DNA of 64,000 nt from Pseudoduganella violaceinigra DSM 15887 (GTDB lineage Bacteria; Pseudomonadota; Gammaproteobacteria; Burkholderiales; Burkholderiaceae_D): NCBI RefSeq assembly GCF_000425385.1, contig NZ_KE384356.1, forward strand, positions 504,380 to 568,379, in the 5' to 3' direction. The translations under genes and the position numbers were made by a program. Shown one piece after another: positions 52,525-61,442 of the stretch (position 1 is the first letter of the stretch; each line of letters opens with the position of its first letter). A model generated the notes under the pieces. It made no database searches, was not told the DNA's origin, and saw only the letters and a program-made list of their open reading frames with translations.

Positions 52525-53114
52525 AGCTGTATGACCTGCGCGACCGGCACCTGGGGTTCCAGGTGGCTGGTCAGCAGCACCACTCCTTCGCGCGCGGCCA
52601 GCCGGCCGCGCACATAGTCCATCGCCGCGGCGTCCAGGCCGTTGAACGGTTCATCGATCAGCAGCACCGCCACCGGCAGGGCAAAGGCGAGCGCCAGCTG
52701 CATCTTCTTGTGCTGGCCCAGTGAAAGCGCCGAGACCGGCTGGTTGAGCACCGGCAGCAGGCGCATGGCGCGCAATTCCTCATCCAGCAAAGCCGCATCC
52801 GTGCCCGGATACAGGGCGACATGCAGGTCCAGCATCTCGCGCACCGTCAGCCATGGCAGTTGCGGCGTGTCGCCGCCGCAGTAGAAGCATTGCCGGCGGT
52901 AGGCCAGCGGCTGCGCCGCCTGGTCGATGCCGTCGATGGCGATGCGGCCGTGATGCGGGGCCATGGCGCCGGCCACCAGCTTCATCAGGGTAGTCTTGCC
53001 TGCGCCATTCTCGCCGCGCAGCCAGGTGATGCCCGCCCCGGCCTGCATGGCGAAGCCGCGGAACAGCACGCGGCCGGTGTATTCGAAATTCAGGGATTCG
53101 ATGGTCAGTGCCAT
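52521..53114 (-). CDS. ABC transporter ATP-binding protein (small, CcmA-like)
   Basis: 197 residues. Walker A GENGAGKTTL near 34-43, an altered signature SLGQHKKMQLALAFAL near 128 (SLGQ in place of LSGGQ), Walker B VLLIDEPFNGLDA near 148-160, and an H-loop LTSHLEP near 180. Starts inside the 3' end of the membrane gene at 53105 (10-bp overlap). Short relative to most exporters' ATPases and close in size to CcmA; substrate unknown. Convergent with ahpF (4-bp overlap of the two stops). Confidence 0.85.
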   Translation of the reverse strand: MALTIESLNFEYTGRVLFRGFAMQAGAGITWLRGENGAGKTTLMKLVAGAMAPHHGRIAIDGIDQAAQPLAYRRQCFYCGGDTPQLPWLTVREMLDLHVALYPGTDAALLDEELRAMRLLPVLNQPVSALSLGQHKKMQLALAFALPVAVLLIDEPFNGLDAAAMDYVRGRLAAREGVVLLTSHLEPQVPVAQVIQL

Positions 53115-54214
53115 AGTTCGCTTCCGATGGCGGTCAACAGGAGGATGGACAGGGTCACCAGCACCACGCGCCCTCGCGGGGCTGCCGGCATGACGACGAC
53201 GGCGAGGGATGCCGCCGTGGCCGCGCACAGCCACAACACCGCCAGGCCGTGGCGCAGGCCGCTGGCAGGCCACGCAAGCAACTGGGCCGCCGCGACGGCC
53301 AGCACCAATGCGCCAGGCAGGAGGGGAAAGGCGCGCGCCGCGAACAGCAGCGGCTTTTCCGCCAGCGGCCACATCGCAAGCGATGGCGCCATTGCCGCGG
53401 CCTGCTCGCGCACGGCCTTGTCGCCGCGGTCGACCAGCAAGACCAGCGCCGCACTGGCGAACAAGCCCAGCGCAGCGCGCGGAAGCGGCAGTGCGTGCCT
53501 GGTCCACGCCAGCGCGCCCGCCAGGGCGGCCAGCAGCAGTACGCACTGCTGGATGCCCACTTTGTTTTCCGCGCGCCAGCACGGCAGCCAGAAGAGCCGG
53601 CGCCACAGCGCGAGATAGCGGGGCCGCAGCGGGCGGGCGGTGTATTCGCTCGCGGCAGGCGCTGCGGCGGACTCCATGCGACCGGGCGCGCGCGGAATGC
53701 GGGGATTGCGCAGGCCAAGGCGGCGTGCGGCGACAACGGCAGCCGCCAGGACCCAGCCCAGTATGACAGCGGCCGCCAAGGCCGCAAGCGAGCGCCCCCA
53801 CACGGGCCGCAGCCATGCCGGCCACTGGTAGAGCCAGATGACGGCGGAAACGGCGCTGATGGCTGCCACCCAGCTGACAATGCGGCCCGCCACCAGCAGG
53901 TCGGCGCGCCAGCCCAACGCCGGCGCCACAGGCAGCGTGCGTTCCCACGCCACCGCATCGGCCGGGTGCAGACGCTTGCGCAGCAGCGCTACCGGCAGCG
54001 CGACCAGCAAGGCTTGCCCGGCGATGGCCGCCGATGCCAGCGCCGGCCCATGGCTGACCGACATCATCACTGGCATGGCGAGGAACGCCAGCAAGCCGAG
54101 CATGACCGGCGCAAACACCAGTCCGAGGATTTCAAGGGAATTGACCATGCTGGCAAGGAATTGCCGCAGGGAGTGGCGCGCCATCTGGGTACGGTAACGG
54201 ATGTAAGGGTGCAT
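53105..54214 (-). CDS. Polytopic membrane protein, ABC transporter partner
   Basis: 369 residues with about eight hydrophobic segments, e.g. ILGLVFAPVMLGLLAFLAMPV near 30-50, AISAVSAVIWLYQWPAWL near 118 and AALVLLVDRG near 258. Encoded just upstream of, and overlapping, the ATPase at 52521, so it is the likely permease. No family motif was recognised. The start is uncertain: 54214 and 54223 are both possible, and the longest open frame begins inside the terminator at 54237, which rules that start out. Confidence 0.7.
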   Translation of the reverse strand: MHPYIRYRTQMARHSLRQFLASMVNSLEILGLVFAPVMLGLLAFLAMPVMMSVSHGPALASAAIAGQALLVALPVALLRKRLHPADAVAWERTLPVAPALGWRADLLVAGRIVSWVAAISAVSAVIWLYQWPAWLRPVWGRSLAALAAAVILGWVLAAAVVAARRLGLRNPRIPRAPGRMESAAAPAASEYTARPLRPRYLALWRRLFWLPCWRAENKVGIQQCVLLLAALAGALAWTRHALPLPRAALGLFASAALVLLVDRGDKAVREQAAAMAPSLAMWPLAEKPLLFAARAFPLLPGALVLAVAAAQLLAWPASGLRHGLAVLWLCAATAASLAVVVMPAAPRGRVVLVTLSILLLTAIGSELWH

Positions 54215-54236
54215 CCTGCGCATGGCTCCGGAAATG

Positions 54237-54268
54237 AAAAAAGCCCCGATTCGCATCGGGGCTTTTTT
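54237..54268 (-). terminator. Two-way intrinsic terminator after the tRNAs
   Basis: GCCCCGAT, loop TCGC, ATCGGGGC, with six A on the left and six T on the right. It ends the minus-strand tRNA transcript (A run = T tract) and would also stop any plus-strand reading. Confidence 0.93.
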
Positions 54269-54276
54269 CTGAATAT

Positions 54277-54353
54277 TGGCGGAGCGGACGGGGCTCGAAC
54301 CCGCGACCCCCGGCGTGACAGGCCGGTATTCTAACCAACTGAACTACCGCTCC
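54277..54353 (-). tRNA. tRNA-Asp (GTC)
   Basis: 77 bases including an encoded CCA. Acceptor stem GGAGCGG/CCGCTCC, D-loop GTTCAGTTGGTTAGA, anticodon loop CTGTCAC with anticodon GTC, and T-loop GGTTCGAGCC. Cotranscribed with the tRNA-Val just upstream. Confidence 0.96.
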
Positions 54354-54370
54354 AATTCTTCTTCAGTGAG

Positions 54371-54446
54371 TGGTGGGCGCTGAGAGGCTCGAACTCCCGA
54401 CCTAATCCTTGTAAGGGATCCGCTCTACCAACTGAGCTAAGCGCCC
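54371..54446 (-). tRNA. tRNA-Val (TAC)
   Basis: 76 bases including an encoded CCA. Acceptor stem GGGCGCT/AGCGCCC, D-loop AGCTCAGTTGGTAGAGC, anticodon stem-loop ATCC-CTTACAA-GGAT with anticodon TAC, T-loop AGTTCGAGCCT. First of the two-tRNA transcript. Confidence 0.96.
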
Positions 54447-54492
54447 CTGCTTTCACTGTCTAACGTTTGTCACAACGTTCAGAAGAGGCCGC

Positions 54493-54522
54493 ATTATAGG
54501 ATGGATTTTGAAAGCTGCGCAA
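54493..54522 (-). promoter_or_regulatory. Promoter of the tRNA-Val/tRNA-Asp transcript
   Basis: On the minus strand: TTGCGC (54522-54517), 18 bases, TATAAT (54498-54493), then a GC-rich discriminator (GCGGCC), as usual for stable-RNA promoters under stringent control. Predicted start at 54486, 40 bases before tRNA-Val. Confidence 0.8.
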
Positions 54523-54546
54523 GCGTTTTTCCAAAAAACCTCAAAA

Positions 54547-56658
54547 TTATTTGGAGACCCCGATTTGCGACAGCAGCCAGGCCATCTCGAACGCCTTCTC
54601 CTCCAGCGCGTTATAGCGTCCGGAGGCGCCGCCATGGCCCGCGCCCATATTCACTTTCAGCAGCAGCGGATTGCTGTCGGTCTTGTTGCGGCGCAGCTTG
54701 GCGACGTACTTGGCCGGTTCCCAATACATCACCTGGCTGTCATTCAGGCCCGTGGTGACCAGCATGGCTGGATAATCTTTCATCAAGATGTTGTCATAAG
54801 GGGAATAGCTGAGCATATAGTCGTAAGCCGCCTTCTCGTTCGGGTTGCCCCATTCCAGGTATTCGCCGGTGGTCAGCGGCAGGCTGGCGTCCATCATGGT
54901 GTTCATCACGTCCACGAAAGGCACGGCCGCATGCACGGCCTTGAACAGGTCCGGGCGCATATTCACCACGGCGCCCATCAGCAGGCCGCCGGCGCTGCCG
55001 CCCTGGATCGCCAGGCGGTCCGGGCTGGTCCACTTCTGCTGGACCAGGTATTCGGCGCTGTCGATGAAGTCATTGAAGGTGTTCATCTTCTTCATCAGCA
55101 TGCCGTCGTCATGCCAGGCCTCGCCCATATCGTTGCCGCCGCGGATTTGCGCCGCCGCATAGACCACGCCGCGCTCGAGCATGCTGAGGCGGGCCAGCGA
55201 GAAGTTGGCTTCCATCGGGATGCCGTAGGAACCGTAGGAGTACAGCACCAGCGGCGCCGAGCCGTCCAGCTTCACGCCTTTTTTGTAGGCCACCCACAGC
55301 GGCACCTTGACGCCGTCGCGCGCGGTGGCCCACAGGCGCTTGGTCTCGTACTGGCTGAAATCGAAGCCGCCCGCCACTTCCTGCTTTTTCAGCACGGTGC
55401 GCTCGCCGGTCTTCATGTCGATGTCCATGATGGTGGACGGCGTCAGCGGCGACTGGTAGCTGATGCGGTACTTGACCAGGGTTTCGTCTTCGTTGGCCTT
55501 GGGCACCGGCATCGATACGTAGACGTCGTCGTCGAACTTCACCGTCAGCCATTTTTTGGAAGCGAAATCGTAGATGCGGGTGCGGTTCAGCGCGCGCGAC
55601 TTCTCGTCCAGCACCAGGAACCCGTTGAACACGCTGGCGTTCTGGATCAGGGTGTCCTTGTCATGCGCGACCAGTTCGGTCCACTTCGTCGGATGGGACA
55701 GCGGCGCTGTCACGACGCGGAAGTTCTTGGCGCCCTTGTTGCTCAGGATGTACAGCGTGCCGTCGCGTTCCTGCACCGTATAGCGGTGGCCTTTTTCGCG
55801 GCCCAGCACGGGCTTGAACGTCGCCTGCGGGTGCTTGGACGGCAGCATCCAGACCTCGTTGGTGTCGGTGGAGAGGGCGATCAGGTAGACGTTCTTCTTG
55901 TCGTGGTACAGCTCCAGCGAGAACTGCTCGACCGGCTCCTGGTAGACCTGCTGCGGCTGGCCGCCCAGGGACAGGCGGAATACGCGGTCGGAACGTTTGG
56001 TGGTGGCGTCTTCCTGGGTCACGAACAGGGTCTTGTTGTCCGCGGCCCAGGCCAGCGACGTCACGCGCGGCATGCTGGTGGACAGCACTTTGCCGGTCTG
56101 CAGGTCCTTGACATGCAGCGCATACTGGCGGAAGCCGGTGCTGTCGGTGGTGTAGGCCAGCAGCTTGCCGTCCGGGCTGGCCATCATCGCGCCCAGGTGG
56201 AAGAATTTCAGGCCCTCGGCCATCGCGGGCTGGTCGAGCAGGATTTCCTCGGCCGCAGCGGCATCGTAGCTGCCGTCGCGGGCGGCCTTGCGGCGGCAAT
56301 TCAGGGGATACTGCTGACCGGCTTCGATGCGGGTGTAATAGTAGTAGCCGTTCAGGCGCGCCGGGACCGACAGGTCGACGGGCTGGGTACGGTCCTTGAA
56401 TTCCTTGAACAGGCTGGCGGCCAGCGGCCTGATGCCTTCGGTCATGGCGGCGGTGTAGGCATTCTCCGCCTTCAGGTAATCGATGACGGCGGGATCATCC
56501 TTTTCGCGCAGCCAATGGTAGTCGTCGCTGACCTGCTCGCCGTGGCGGGTCTCCATCCATTGGGTCTTGGCCGCAAGGGGCGGCTGCGGCAAGTCGGCTG
56601 CCAGGGCGGGAACGGCCAGCAGCGGCAGCAGCAGGCTTGCAACAAGTTGTCGGGACAC
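54547..56658 (-). CDS. ptrB: Oligopeptidase B-like S9 serine peptidase, exported
   Basis: 703 residues, with a signal peptide (MSRQLVASLLLPLLAVPALAA) not found in E. coli PtrB. N-terminal propeller (about 40-420), then the hydrolase domain: QGGSAGGLLMGAVVN near 550-564 with the nucleophile serine, GLNDSQVMYWEPAKY near 635 with the acid, and GAGHGGASGR near 669 with the histidine. Family enzymes cut short peptides after Lys or Arg. The leader predicts a periplasmic location. Confidence 0.9.
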   Translation of the reverse strand: MSRQLVASLLLPLLAVPALAADLPQPPLAAKTQWMETRHGEQVSDDYHWLREKDDPAVIDYLKAENAYTAAMTEGIRPLAASLFKEFKDRTQPVDLSVPARLNGYYYYTRIEAGQQYPLNCRRKAARDGSYDAAAAEEILLDQPAMAEGLKFFHLGAMMASPDGKLLAYTTDSTGFRQYALHVKDLQTGKVLSTSMPRVTSLAWAADNKTLFVTQEDATTKRSDRVFRLSLGGQPQQVYQEPVEQFSLELYHDKKNVYLIALSTDTNEVWMLPSKHPQATFKPVLGREKGHRYTVQERDGTLYILSNKGAKNFRVVTAPLSHPTKWTELVAHDKDTLIQNASVFNGFLVLDEKSRALNRTRIYDFASKKWLTVKFDDDVYVSMPVPKANEDETLVKYRISYQSPLTPSTIMDIDMKTGERTVLKKQEVAGGFDFSQYETKRLWATARDGVKVPLWVAYKKGVKLDGSAPLVLYSYGSYGIPMEANFSLARLSMLERGVVYAAAQIRGGNDMGEAWHDDGMLMKKMNTFNDFIDSAEYLVQQKWTSPDRLAIQGGSAGGLLMGAVVNMRPDLFKAVHAAVPFVDVMNTMMDASLPLTTGEYLEWGNPNEKAAYDYMLSYSPYDNILMKDYPAMLVTTGLNDSQVMYWEPAKYVAKLRRNKTDSNPLLLKVNMGAGHGGASGRYNALEEKAFEMAWLLSQIGVSK

Positions 56659-56717
56659 GTGTAGCTCCTTTGAAAAATGTGCAATGATTCTAGGATGCGG
56701 TAGTTAAAAATACAACA

Positions 56718-57989
56718 ATGAACTCGATCGATTCCCTCTACGGCCGGGTCGGCAGGCGCCTGCTGCCCTTCCTCTTCCTATGCTACGTGGTCGCCTACCT
56801 CGACCGCGTGAACGTCGGCTTTGCCAAGCTGCAGATGCAGGCCGACCTGCAGTTGTCCGAGACCGTGTACGGGATCGGCGCCGGCATCTTCTTTGTCGGC
56901 TACTTCCTGTTCGAAGTGCCGGCCAACCTGCTGATGCTGCGCGTCGGCGCGCGGCGCTGGATCGCGCGCATCATGGCCAGCTGGGGCCTGGTGTCGGCCG
57001 CCATGCTGTTCACGGACAGCGCCACCGGTTTCTATCTGATGCGCTTCCTGCTCGGCGTGGCGGAGGCGGGCTTCTTCCCGGGGGTGATCATGTACCTGAC
57101 CTACTGGTACCCGGCGCAGCGGCGCGCGCGCATCGTCGCCATCTTCATGAGCGGCGTCGCGGTGGCGGGCGTGGTGGGCGGGCCGCTGTCGGGCTGGATC
57201 ATGTCGCACTTCGCGGGCCGCGGTGGCCTGGCCGGCTGGCAGTGGCTGTTCCTGCTGGAGGGCTTGCCGGCGGTGGCGCTGGGCGTGCTGGCCCTGGCCT
57301 TCCTCGATGACGGCATCGACGATGCGGCCTGGCTGAACGACGAGGACAAGGCGCTGCTGAAACAAGAGCTGGCGCGCGATGGCGAGCCGCGCGCGCAATG
57401 GGCGCTGCGCCATGTCTTCGGCAGCAGCCGCGTGTGGATACTGGCGCTGCTGTACTTCCTGTTCGTGATGGGCTTATACGGCGTCGGCTTCTGGCTGCCG
57501 CAGCTGATCCGCAACTCCGGCGTGCAGGACGTGCTCGACATCGGCCTGCTGACCGCCATCCCCTACGGCATTGCAGCGGTGGCGATGATCGCCTGCGCCC
57601 GCCATTCCGACCGCAGCGGCGAGCGGCGCTGGCACCTTGCGCTGGCGGCCTTCATCGGCGCGGCGGGATTGCTGGCATCGACGCACTATGCGCACAACCC
57701 GGTGCTGGCGCTGGCTGCGTTGAGCGTGGCGACGGCGGGCATCCTCAGCACCTTCCCGGTGTTCTGGACCGTCCCGACCGCCATGCTGGGCGGCACGGCG
57801 GCGGCAGCGGGCATCGCGATGATCAATGCACTGGGCAACCTGGCGGGCTTTGTCAGCCCATATCTGGTGGGGGCCATCAAGGACGCCACGCACAGCACGG
57901 CCAATGGCATGCTCCTGCTGGCGGCCAGCCTGGCCGCGGGCGGTGCGCTGGTGCTGCTGTGCGTGGGACGAAAGGGAGACATGCTGTGA
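56718..57989 (+). CDS. MFS transporter, anion:cation symporter family (tartrate/phthalate-like)
   Basis: 423 residues with 12 predicted membrane helices. N-terminal motif YVVAYLDRVNVGFAKLQM near 23-40 and ANLLMLRVGARRWIAR near 76-91 are typical of the ACS family that imports tartrate, galactonate or phthalate. The glycerate-kinase gene overlaps its stop by 4 bp, suggesting uptake of a C4 or sugar acid ending at glycerate. Confidence 0.88.
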   Translation: MNSIDSLYGRVGRRLLPFLFLCYVVAYLDRVNVGFAKLQMQADLQLSETVYGIGAGIFFVGYFLFEVPANLLMLRVGARRWIARIMASWGLVSAAMLFTDSATGFYLMRFLLGVAEAGFFPGVIMYLTYWYPAQRRARIVAIFMSGVAVAGVVGGPLSGWIMSHFAGRGGLAGWQWLFLLEGLPAVALGVLALAFLDDGIDDAAWLNDEDKALLKQELARDGEPRAQWALRHVFGSSRVWILALLYFLFVMGLYGVGFWLPQLIRNSGVQDVLDIGLLTAIPYGIAAVAMIACARHSDRSGERRWHLALAAFIGAAGLLASTHYAHNPVLALAALSVATAGILSTFPVFWTVPTAMLGGTAAAAGIAMINALGNLAGFVSPYLVGAIKDATHSTANGMLLLAASLAAGGALVLLCVGRKGDML

Positions 57990-59245
57990 AGACCGGGCGC
58001 GAACTATTGTCGGAATTATTCAATGCCGCGCTGCATGCGGCCGATCCGCTGGATACCATCGCGGCCCACCTGCCGCCGCCGCCGAAAGGGCGCACCGTCG
58101 TCATTGGCGCCGGCAAGGCTGCCGCGCGCATGGCGCAGGGCGTGGAGCGGCACTGGCACGGGCCGCTTAGCGGGGTCGTGGTCACGCGCTACGGCCATGG
58201 TGCGCCGACCAGGCTGGTGCAGGTGATCGAAGCCGGCCATCCGGTGCCGGACGACGCCAGCGATGCCGCCGCGCGGCGCATGCTGGCCGCCGTGCGCGGC
58301 CTGGGGCCGGACGATATGGTGCTGTGCCTGATGTCGGGCGGCGGCTCGGCCCTGATGTCGCTGCCGGCGGCCGGCATCACCCTGCAGCAGAAGCGGGATA
58401 TCAACAAGGCCCTGCTGCTGTGCGGCGCGCCGATCGGCGAAATCAATACGGTACGCAAGCACCTGTCCGCCATCAAGGGCGGCCGGCTGGCGCTGGCCTG
58501 CGGCGAAGCGCGCGTGGTGACGCTGGTGCTGTCCGACGTCCCCGGCGACGATCCCGCCGCGGTGGCCAGCGGTCCGACGCTGGCCGATCCGTCGACGGCC
58601 CAGGAAGCCCTGCGCATCCTGCAGCACTACGGCATCGGCATTCCCAACGCCGTGCGCGAAGTGCTGGAAGACCCGCAGCAGGAAACGCCCAAGCCCGGCG
58701 ACCCGCGCTTGGCGCGCAATAGCGTGGCCGTCATCGCCTCCGCCAGGCAGGCCTTGCAGGCCGCCGCGGACGTGGCCCGCGCGGAAGGCTTGCGCCCGCT
58801 GGTGCTGAGCGACCGGCTGGAAGGCGAAGCGCGCACCGTGGCGGTATCGCAGGCCGCGCTGGTGCAAAGCGTGATCCAGCATGGCAGCCCGCTGCGGCCG
58901 CCCTGCGTGATCCTGTCAGGAGGAGAAACCAGCGTCACTGTGCGCGGCACGGGACGCGGCGGACGCAACGCCGAATACCTGCTGGCGCTGGCCGTTGCGC
59001 TGCAAGGCACGCCGGGGGTGCACGCGATCGCCTGCGACACGGACGGCATCGACGGCACGGAAGACAATGCCGGCGCCGTGCTGGGCCCGGACACGCTGCA
59101 GCGCGCCGCCGCGCTCGGGCTCGACCCGCAAGCCCTGCTCGAGAACAACGACGGCTACAGCTTCTTCTCGGCGCTGGGCGACCTGGTGGTGACCGGCCCC
59201 ACCCGCACCAACGTCAACGATTTCCGCGCCATCCTGCTTATTTGA
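57986..59245 (+). CDS. Glycerate 2-kinase (GckA/TtuD, MOFRL family)
   Basis: ATP-dependent phosphorylation of D-glycerate to 2-phosphoglycerate. 419 residues, GTG start within the transporter stop. N-terminal VVIGAGKAAARMAQG near 38-52, CLMSGGGSALMSLPAAGI near 114-131, INTVRKHLSAIKGGRLA near 152-168, and the MOFRL domain at the C terminus (VILSGGETSVTVRGTGRGGRNAEYL split near 309-333). ATG-less start is supported by AAAGGGAG upstream. Confidence 0.93.
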   Translation: MKTGRELLSELFNAALHAADPLDTIAAHLPPPPKGRTVVIGAGKAAARMAQGVERHWHGPLSGVVVTRYGHGAPTRLVQVIEAGHPVPDDASDAAARRMLAAVRGLGPDDMVLCLMSGGGSALMSLPAAGITLQQKRDINKALLLCGAPIGEINTVRKHLSAIKGGRLALACGEARVVTLVLSDVPGDDPAAVASGPTLADPSTAQEALRILQHYGIGIPNAVREVLEDPQQETPKPGDPRLARNSVAVIASARQALQAAADVARAEGLRPLVLSDRLEGEARTVAVSQAALVQSVIQHGSPLRPPCVILSGGETSVTVRGTGRGGRNAEYLLALAVALQGTPGVHAIACDTDGIDGTEDNAGAVLGPDTLQRAAALGLDPQALLENNDGYSFFSALGDLVVTGPTRTNVNDFRAILLI

Positions 59246-59867
59246 TGGCGGCGGCCAGCTTGGCCCACACGGCGTCGCCGATATCGGGCCGTCCGTCCGG
59301 TGCTCGGAACGACAGGAAGAAGGTCTCATTCTTCTTGCCGGTTGCCATATACATGAAGTAGGCCGGCTGGCCGGTGGTGCCGCTGATCATGGAAACCATC
59401 ACGGCCGGATGCTTAGCATCCTTGAACTGCTTGACCTGGATATTGGTCGCCGCGCCTTTCAGCTTGTTGATCGAACCCGGATCGTCGATGCCGTAGAACA
59501 CATGGTGCTGGGCGTCGTAGGTGACATTGGTCGCGGTCGAGCCGTACATATAGCCGTTGTGGGACGGCAGGGCGGCCGCCGTTGCCGTCACGGCGTCGGC
59601 CGGGCGCATCCAGTAGGAATAGCCGATCTTCTTGACCTTGGACTGCTCGTAGTCCACCGGCACCGGCACGTTCAGGGCGATCTCGAACGGCAGGCGGCCC
59701 TGCATGAACTGGTTGACCGGCACGTCGCGCGTCTGCACGGGTGCCGCTGCCGGGGCAGCAGCTTGCGCCGGGGCGGCAGGCTTCGCCGCCGCGGCGGGGG
59801 CGGCGGCCAATGCCGCGACGCTGGTGGCCAAGCCTGCTGCGAAGCAGGCCAATTTGATGATGTTCAT
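59238..59867 (-). CDS. Secreted hypothetical protein with Ala/Pro-rich linker
   Basis: 209 residues. Signal peptide MNIIKLACFAAGLATSVAALAA, then an alanine/proline/lysine-rich linker to about residue 48, then a compact domain (VPVNQFMQGRLPFEIALNVPV; PAVMVSMISGTTGQPAYFMYM; FLSFRAPDGRPDIGDAVWAKL). No family recognised. Its end overlaps the end of the glycerate kinase gene by 8 bp (convergent). Confidence 0.7.
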   Translation of the reverse strand: MNIIKLACFAAGLATSVAALAAAPAAAAKPAAPAQAAAPAAAPVQTRDVPVNQFMQGRLPFEIALNVPVPVDYEQSKVKKIGYSYWMRPADAVTATAAALPSHNGYMYGSTATNVTYDAQHHVFYGIDDPGSINKLKGAATNIQVKQFKDAKHPAVMVSMISGTTGQPAYFMYMATGKKNETFFLSFRAPDGRPDIGDAVWAKLAAAIK

Positions 59868-59906
59868 TCCATTCCTTCCGGGACTTTCAGAGTGGCCGTC
59901 ATCGTC

Positions 59907-60752
59907 TCACGGCTTGCCGCCGTTGCGCAATGCCGTTCGCGCGAGCCGCGCGCCAGCAGGCTTGTCGCCGGCCGCCGCCGCTTTCCGGAGCAGGCCCAAT
60001 GCCGCTTCGCGGTCGCCGGCGGCATTGCGCTCAAGGCGCAGTACGGCGGCATTGTAGGCGGCGATCGGGTGGCCCAGCTTGGCCGCGGCTTCAAAAGCCG
60101 CCAGCGCCCGCTCGGGGCAGAGCTGGAACGCTTCCTGGCCGACGCCGGCGCGGAACAGGCCGTCCGCGTCGCCATCCTTGGCAAATGCTTCCTCCAACTG
60201 CACAGGCCAGGCCAGGGCAAGCGACGCCATGACCGGCTCGTCTTTCTTCACGGCGTAGGGGCCGGTGGCGAAAACCGTGAATGCCTGGCGCGTGACCGAG
60301 GTACGGCCATCCTTGTCGAACCACAGGAAACCGTCCGGCGCCGATACTTGCACAGTGCCCAGGGCATTGGAAAGCTGCTGCGCCAGTGCCGTGTGGTGCT
60401 TGTCGGGCGCGATACCGCTCCAAGACGCCATCAGGACCACTTTTTGCACCTGCTTGCCCTTTTTCCTGACAAGAACGGCCAGGTCTTCGATGTCCAGATA
60501 GCGCATATCGCCGTCGAACAGGTGCCATGGGCTGCCGTGCAGGGCGGCGGAAAACATCTCTTCGCCGCCGTCCGGGACGGCCTCGCTGTATTGATACAGG
60601 GCGTCGGCAGCCGGTACGCATTCAGCCCGTAAGGGATAGCAGTTGTCGACATGCTGCGTGCCTTTCAGCGGCAGGGTGGCCGGGCAATGTGCCTGCGCGC
60701 TCGCGCCGGCTGCCAGAAAGCAGAGTGTGGCGATGGTCCGATTGAGTGGCAC
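59907..60752 (-). CDS. Secreted protein with C-terminal Sel1-like repeats
   Basis: 281 residues, starting at GTG 60752 with AGGAG before it. Signal peptide VPLNRTIATLCFLAAGASAQ. The middle part has no recognised family. The last 75 residues (ALAAFEAAAKLGHPIAAYNA, AALGLLRKAAAAGDKPAGARLA) follow the Sel1/TPR-like helical repeat. The longest open frame reaches 61208 but crosses the divergent gene at 60843. Confidence 0.7.
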   Translation of the reverse strand: MPLNRTIATLCFLAAGASAQAHCPATLPLKGTQHVDNCYPLRAECVPAADALYQYSEAVPDGGEEMFSAALHGSPWHLFDGDMRYLDIEDLAVLVRKKGKQVQKVVLMASWSGIAPDKHHTALAQQLSNALGTVQVSAPDGFLWFDKDGRTSVTRQAFTVFATGPYAVKKDEPVMASLALAWPVQLEEAFAKDGDADGLFRAGVGQEAFQLCPERALAAFEAAAKLGHPIAAYNAAVLRLERNAAGDREAALGLLRKAAAAGDKPAGARLARTALRNGGKP

Positions 60753-60766
60753 AAATTCTCCTGTTT

Positions 60767-60785
60767 GATTACCTGGGAGGTAATC
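60767..60785. promoter_or_regulatory. Candidate operator between divergent genes
   Basis: GATTACC-TGGGA-GGTAATC, a perfect 7-bp inverted repeat with a 5-base centre, in the 90-base gap between the Sel1-like gene and the SnoaL-like gene. A possible ligand is the XRE/MmyB-type regulator encoded at 61443. Confidence 0.5.
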
Positions 60786-60842
60786 GTCGCACGGCATCAA
60801 TTTGCTGACAATGACTGCACCAACAACGAAAGGAGAAACACC

Positions 60843-61193
60843 ATGCAGATCGTCGAAAAATACCTGGCCGCCTGGAACGAACGCGATGCGGATGAACGCC
60901 GCGCGAGGGTGATTGACGCTTTCACCCAGCAAGCCGCATACAAGGATCCGCTCATGCAGGGAGCTGGCCACGACGCCATCGACGCGCTGATCGCCGCGGC
61001 GCAAGGGCAGTTCCCCGGCCACCGCTTCGCGCTGGATGGCGCGCCCGACAGCCATCACGACGTGGTGCGCTTCTCGTGGACGTTGGGCGTCCCGGGCAAT
61101 GCACCGGTGGCCAAAGGCACGGACATGGCGCTCATCGCCGGCGACGGCCGCCTGGCCAGCGTCACCGGTTTCATCGACTACTTCGCGCAATAA
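60843..61193 (+). CDS. SnoaL-like (NTF2 fold) protein
   Basis: 116 residues. N-terminal helix QIVEKYLAAWNERDADERRARVIDAF, then QQAAYKDPLMQGAGHDAIDAL near 29-49 and VVRFSWTLGVPGNAPVAKGTDMALIAGDG near 74-102. This is the pattern of NTF2-fold ester-hydrolysing or ligand-binding proteins. AAAGGAG precedes the start. Followed by a broken hydrolase and a regulator. Confidence 0.85.
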   Translation: MQIVEKYLAAWNERDADERRARVIDAFTQQAAYKDPLMQGAGHDAIDALIAAAQGQFPGHRFALDGAPDSHHDVVRFSWTLGVPGNAPVAKGTDMALIAGDGRLASVTGFIDYFAQ

Positions 61194-61206
61194 GGAGGGC
61201 CGCACC

Positions 61207-61432
61207 ATGACCGCATCCCGGATCTCGCGCCGAGCTGCCGCGCATTACCCTGCCGGTGCTGCTGATCGCCGGGACGCGGGACGCCAGCGCTCCCTTCGAT
61301 CTGACCGCCGGCCCCAGCGCCGCCCTGCTGCCGAACGCCAGGCTGAACGTGTATGAAGGCGCGCCGCATGGTATGTTCCTGACCCATAGAGCGAGGGCGA
61401 ACAGCGAGCTGTTGGATTTCATCCGTTCGTGA
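61207..61432 (+). pseudogene. Remnant of an alpha/beta hydrolase gene
   Basis: AAGGAGG and ATG at 61207 begin a frame (MTASRIS) that has no similarity further on. From about 61223 another frame reads SRAELPRITLPVLLIAG, then ARLNVYEGAPHGMFLTH, ending at TGA 61430. This is the C-terminal third of the haloperoxidase/esterase-type alpha/beta hydrolase, with the acid and histidine regions but without the nucleophile. An internal deletion with a frameshift best explains it. Confidence 0.75.
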
Positions 61433-61442
61433 AAGGGGCGAT

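Noticed and set aside
53949..54256. Start of the membrane gene at 54256
   Set aside because: This start lies inside the two-way terminator of the tRNA transcript, so it is unlikely to be translated; 54214 or 54223 are used instead.
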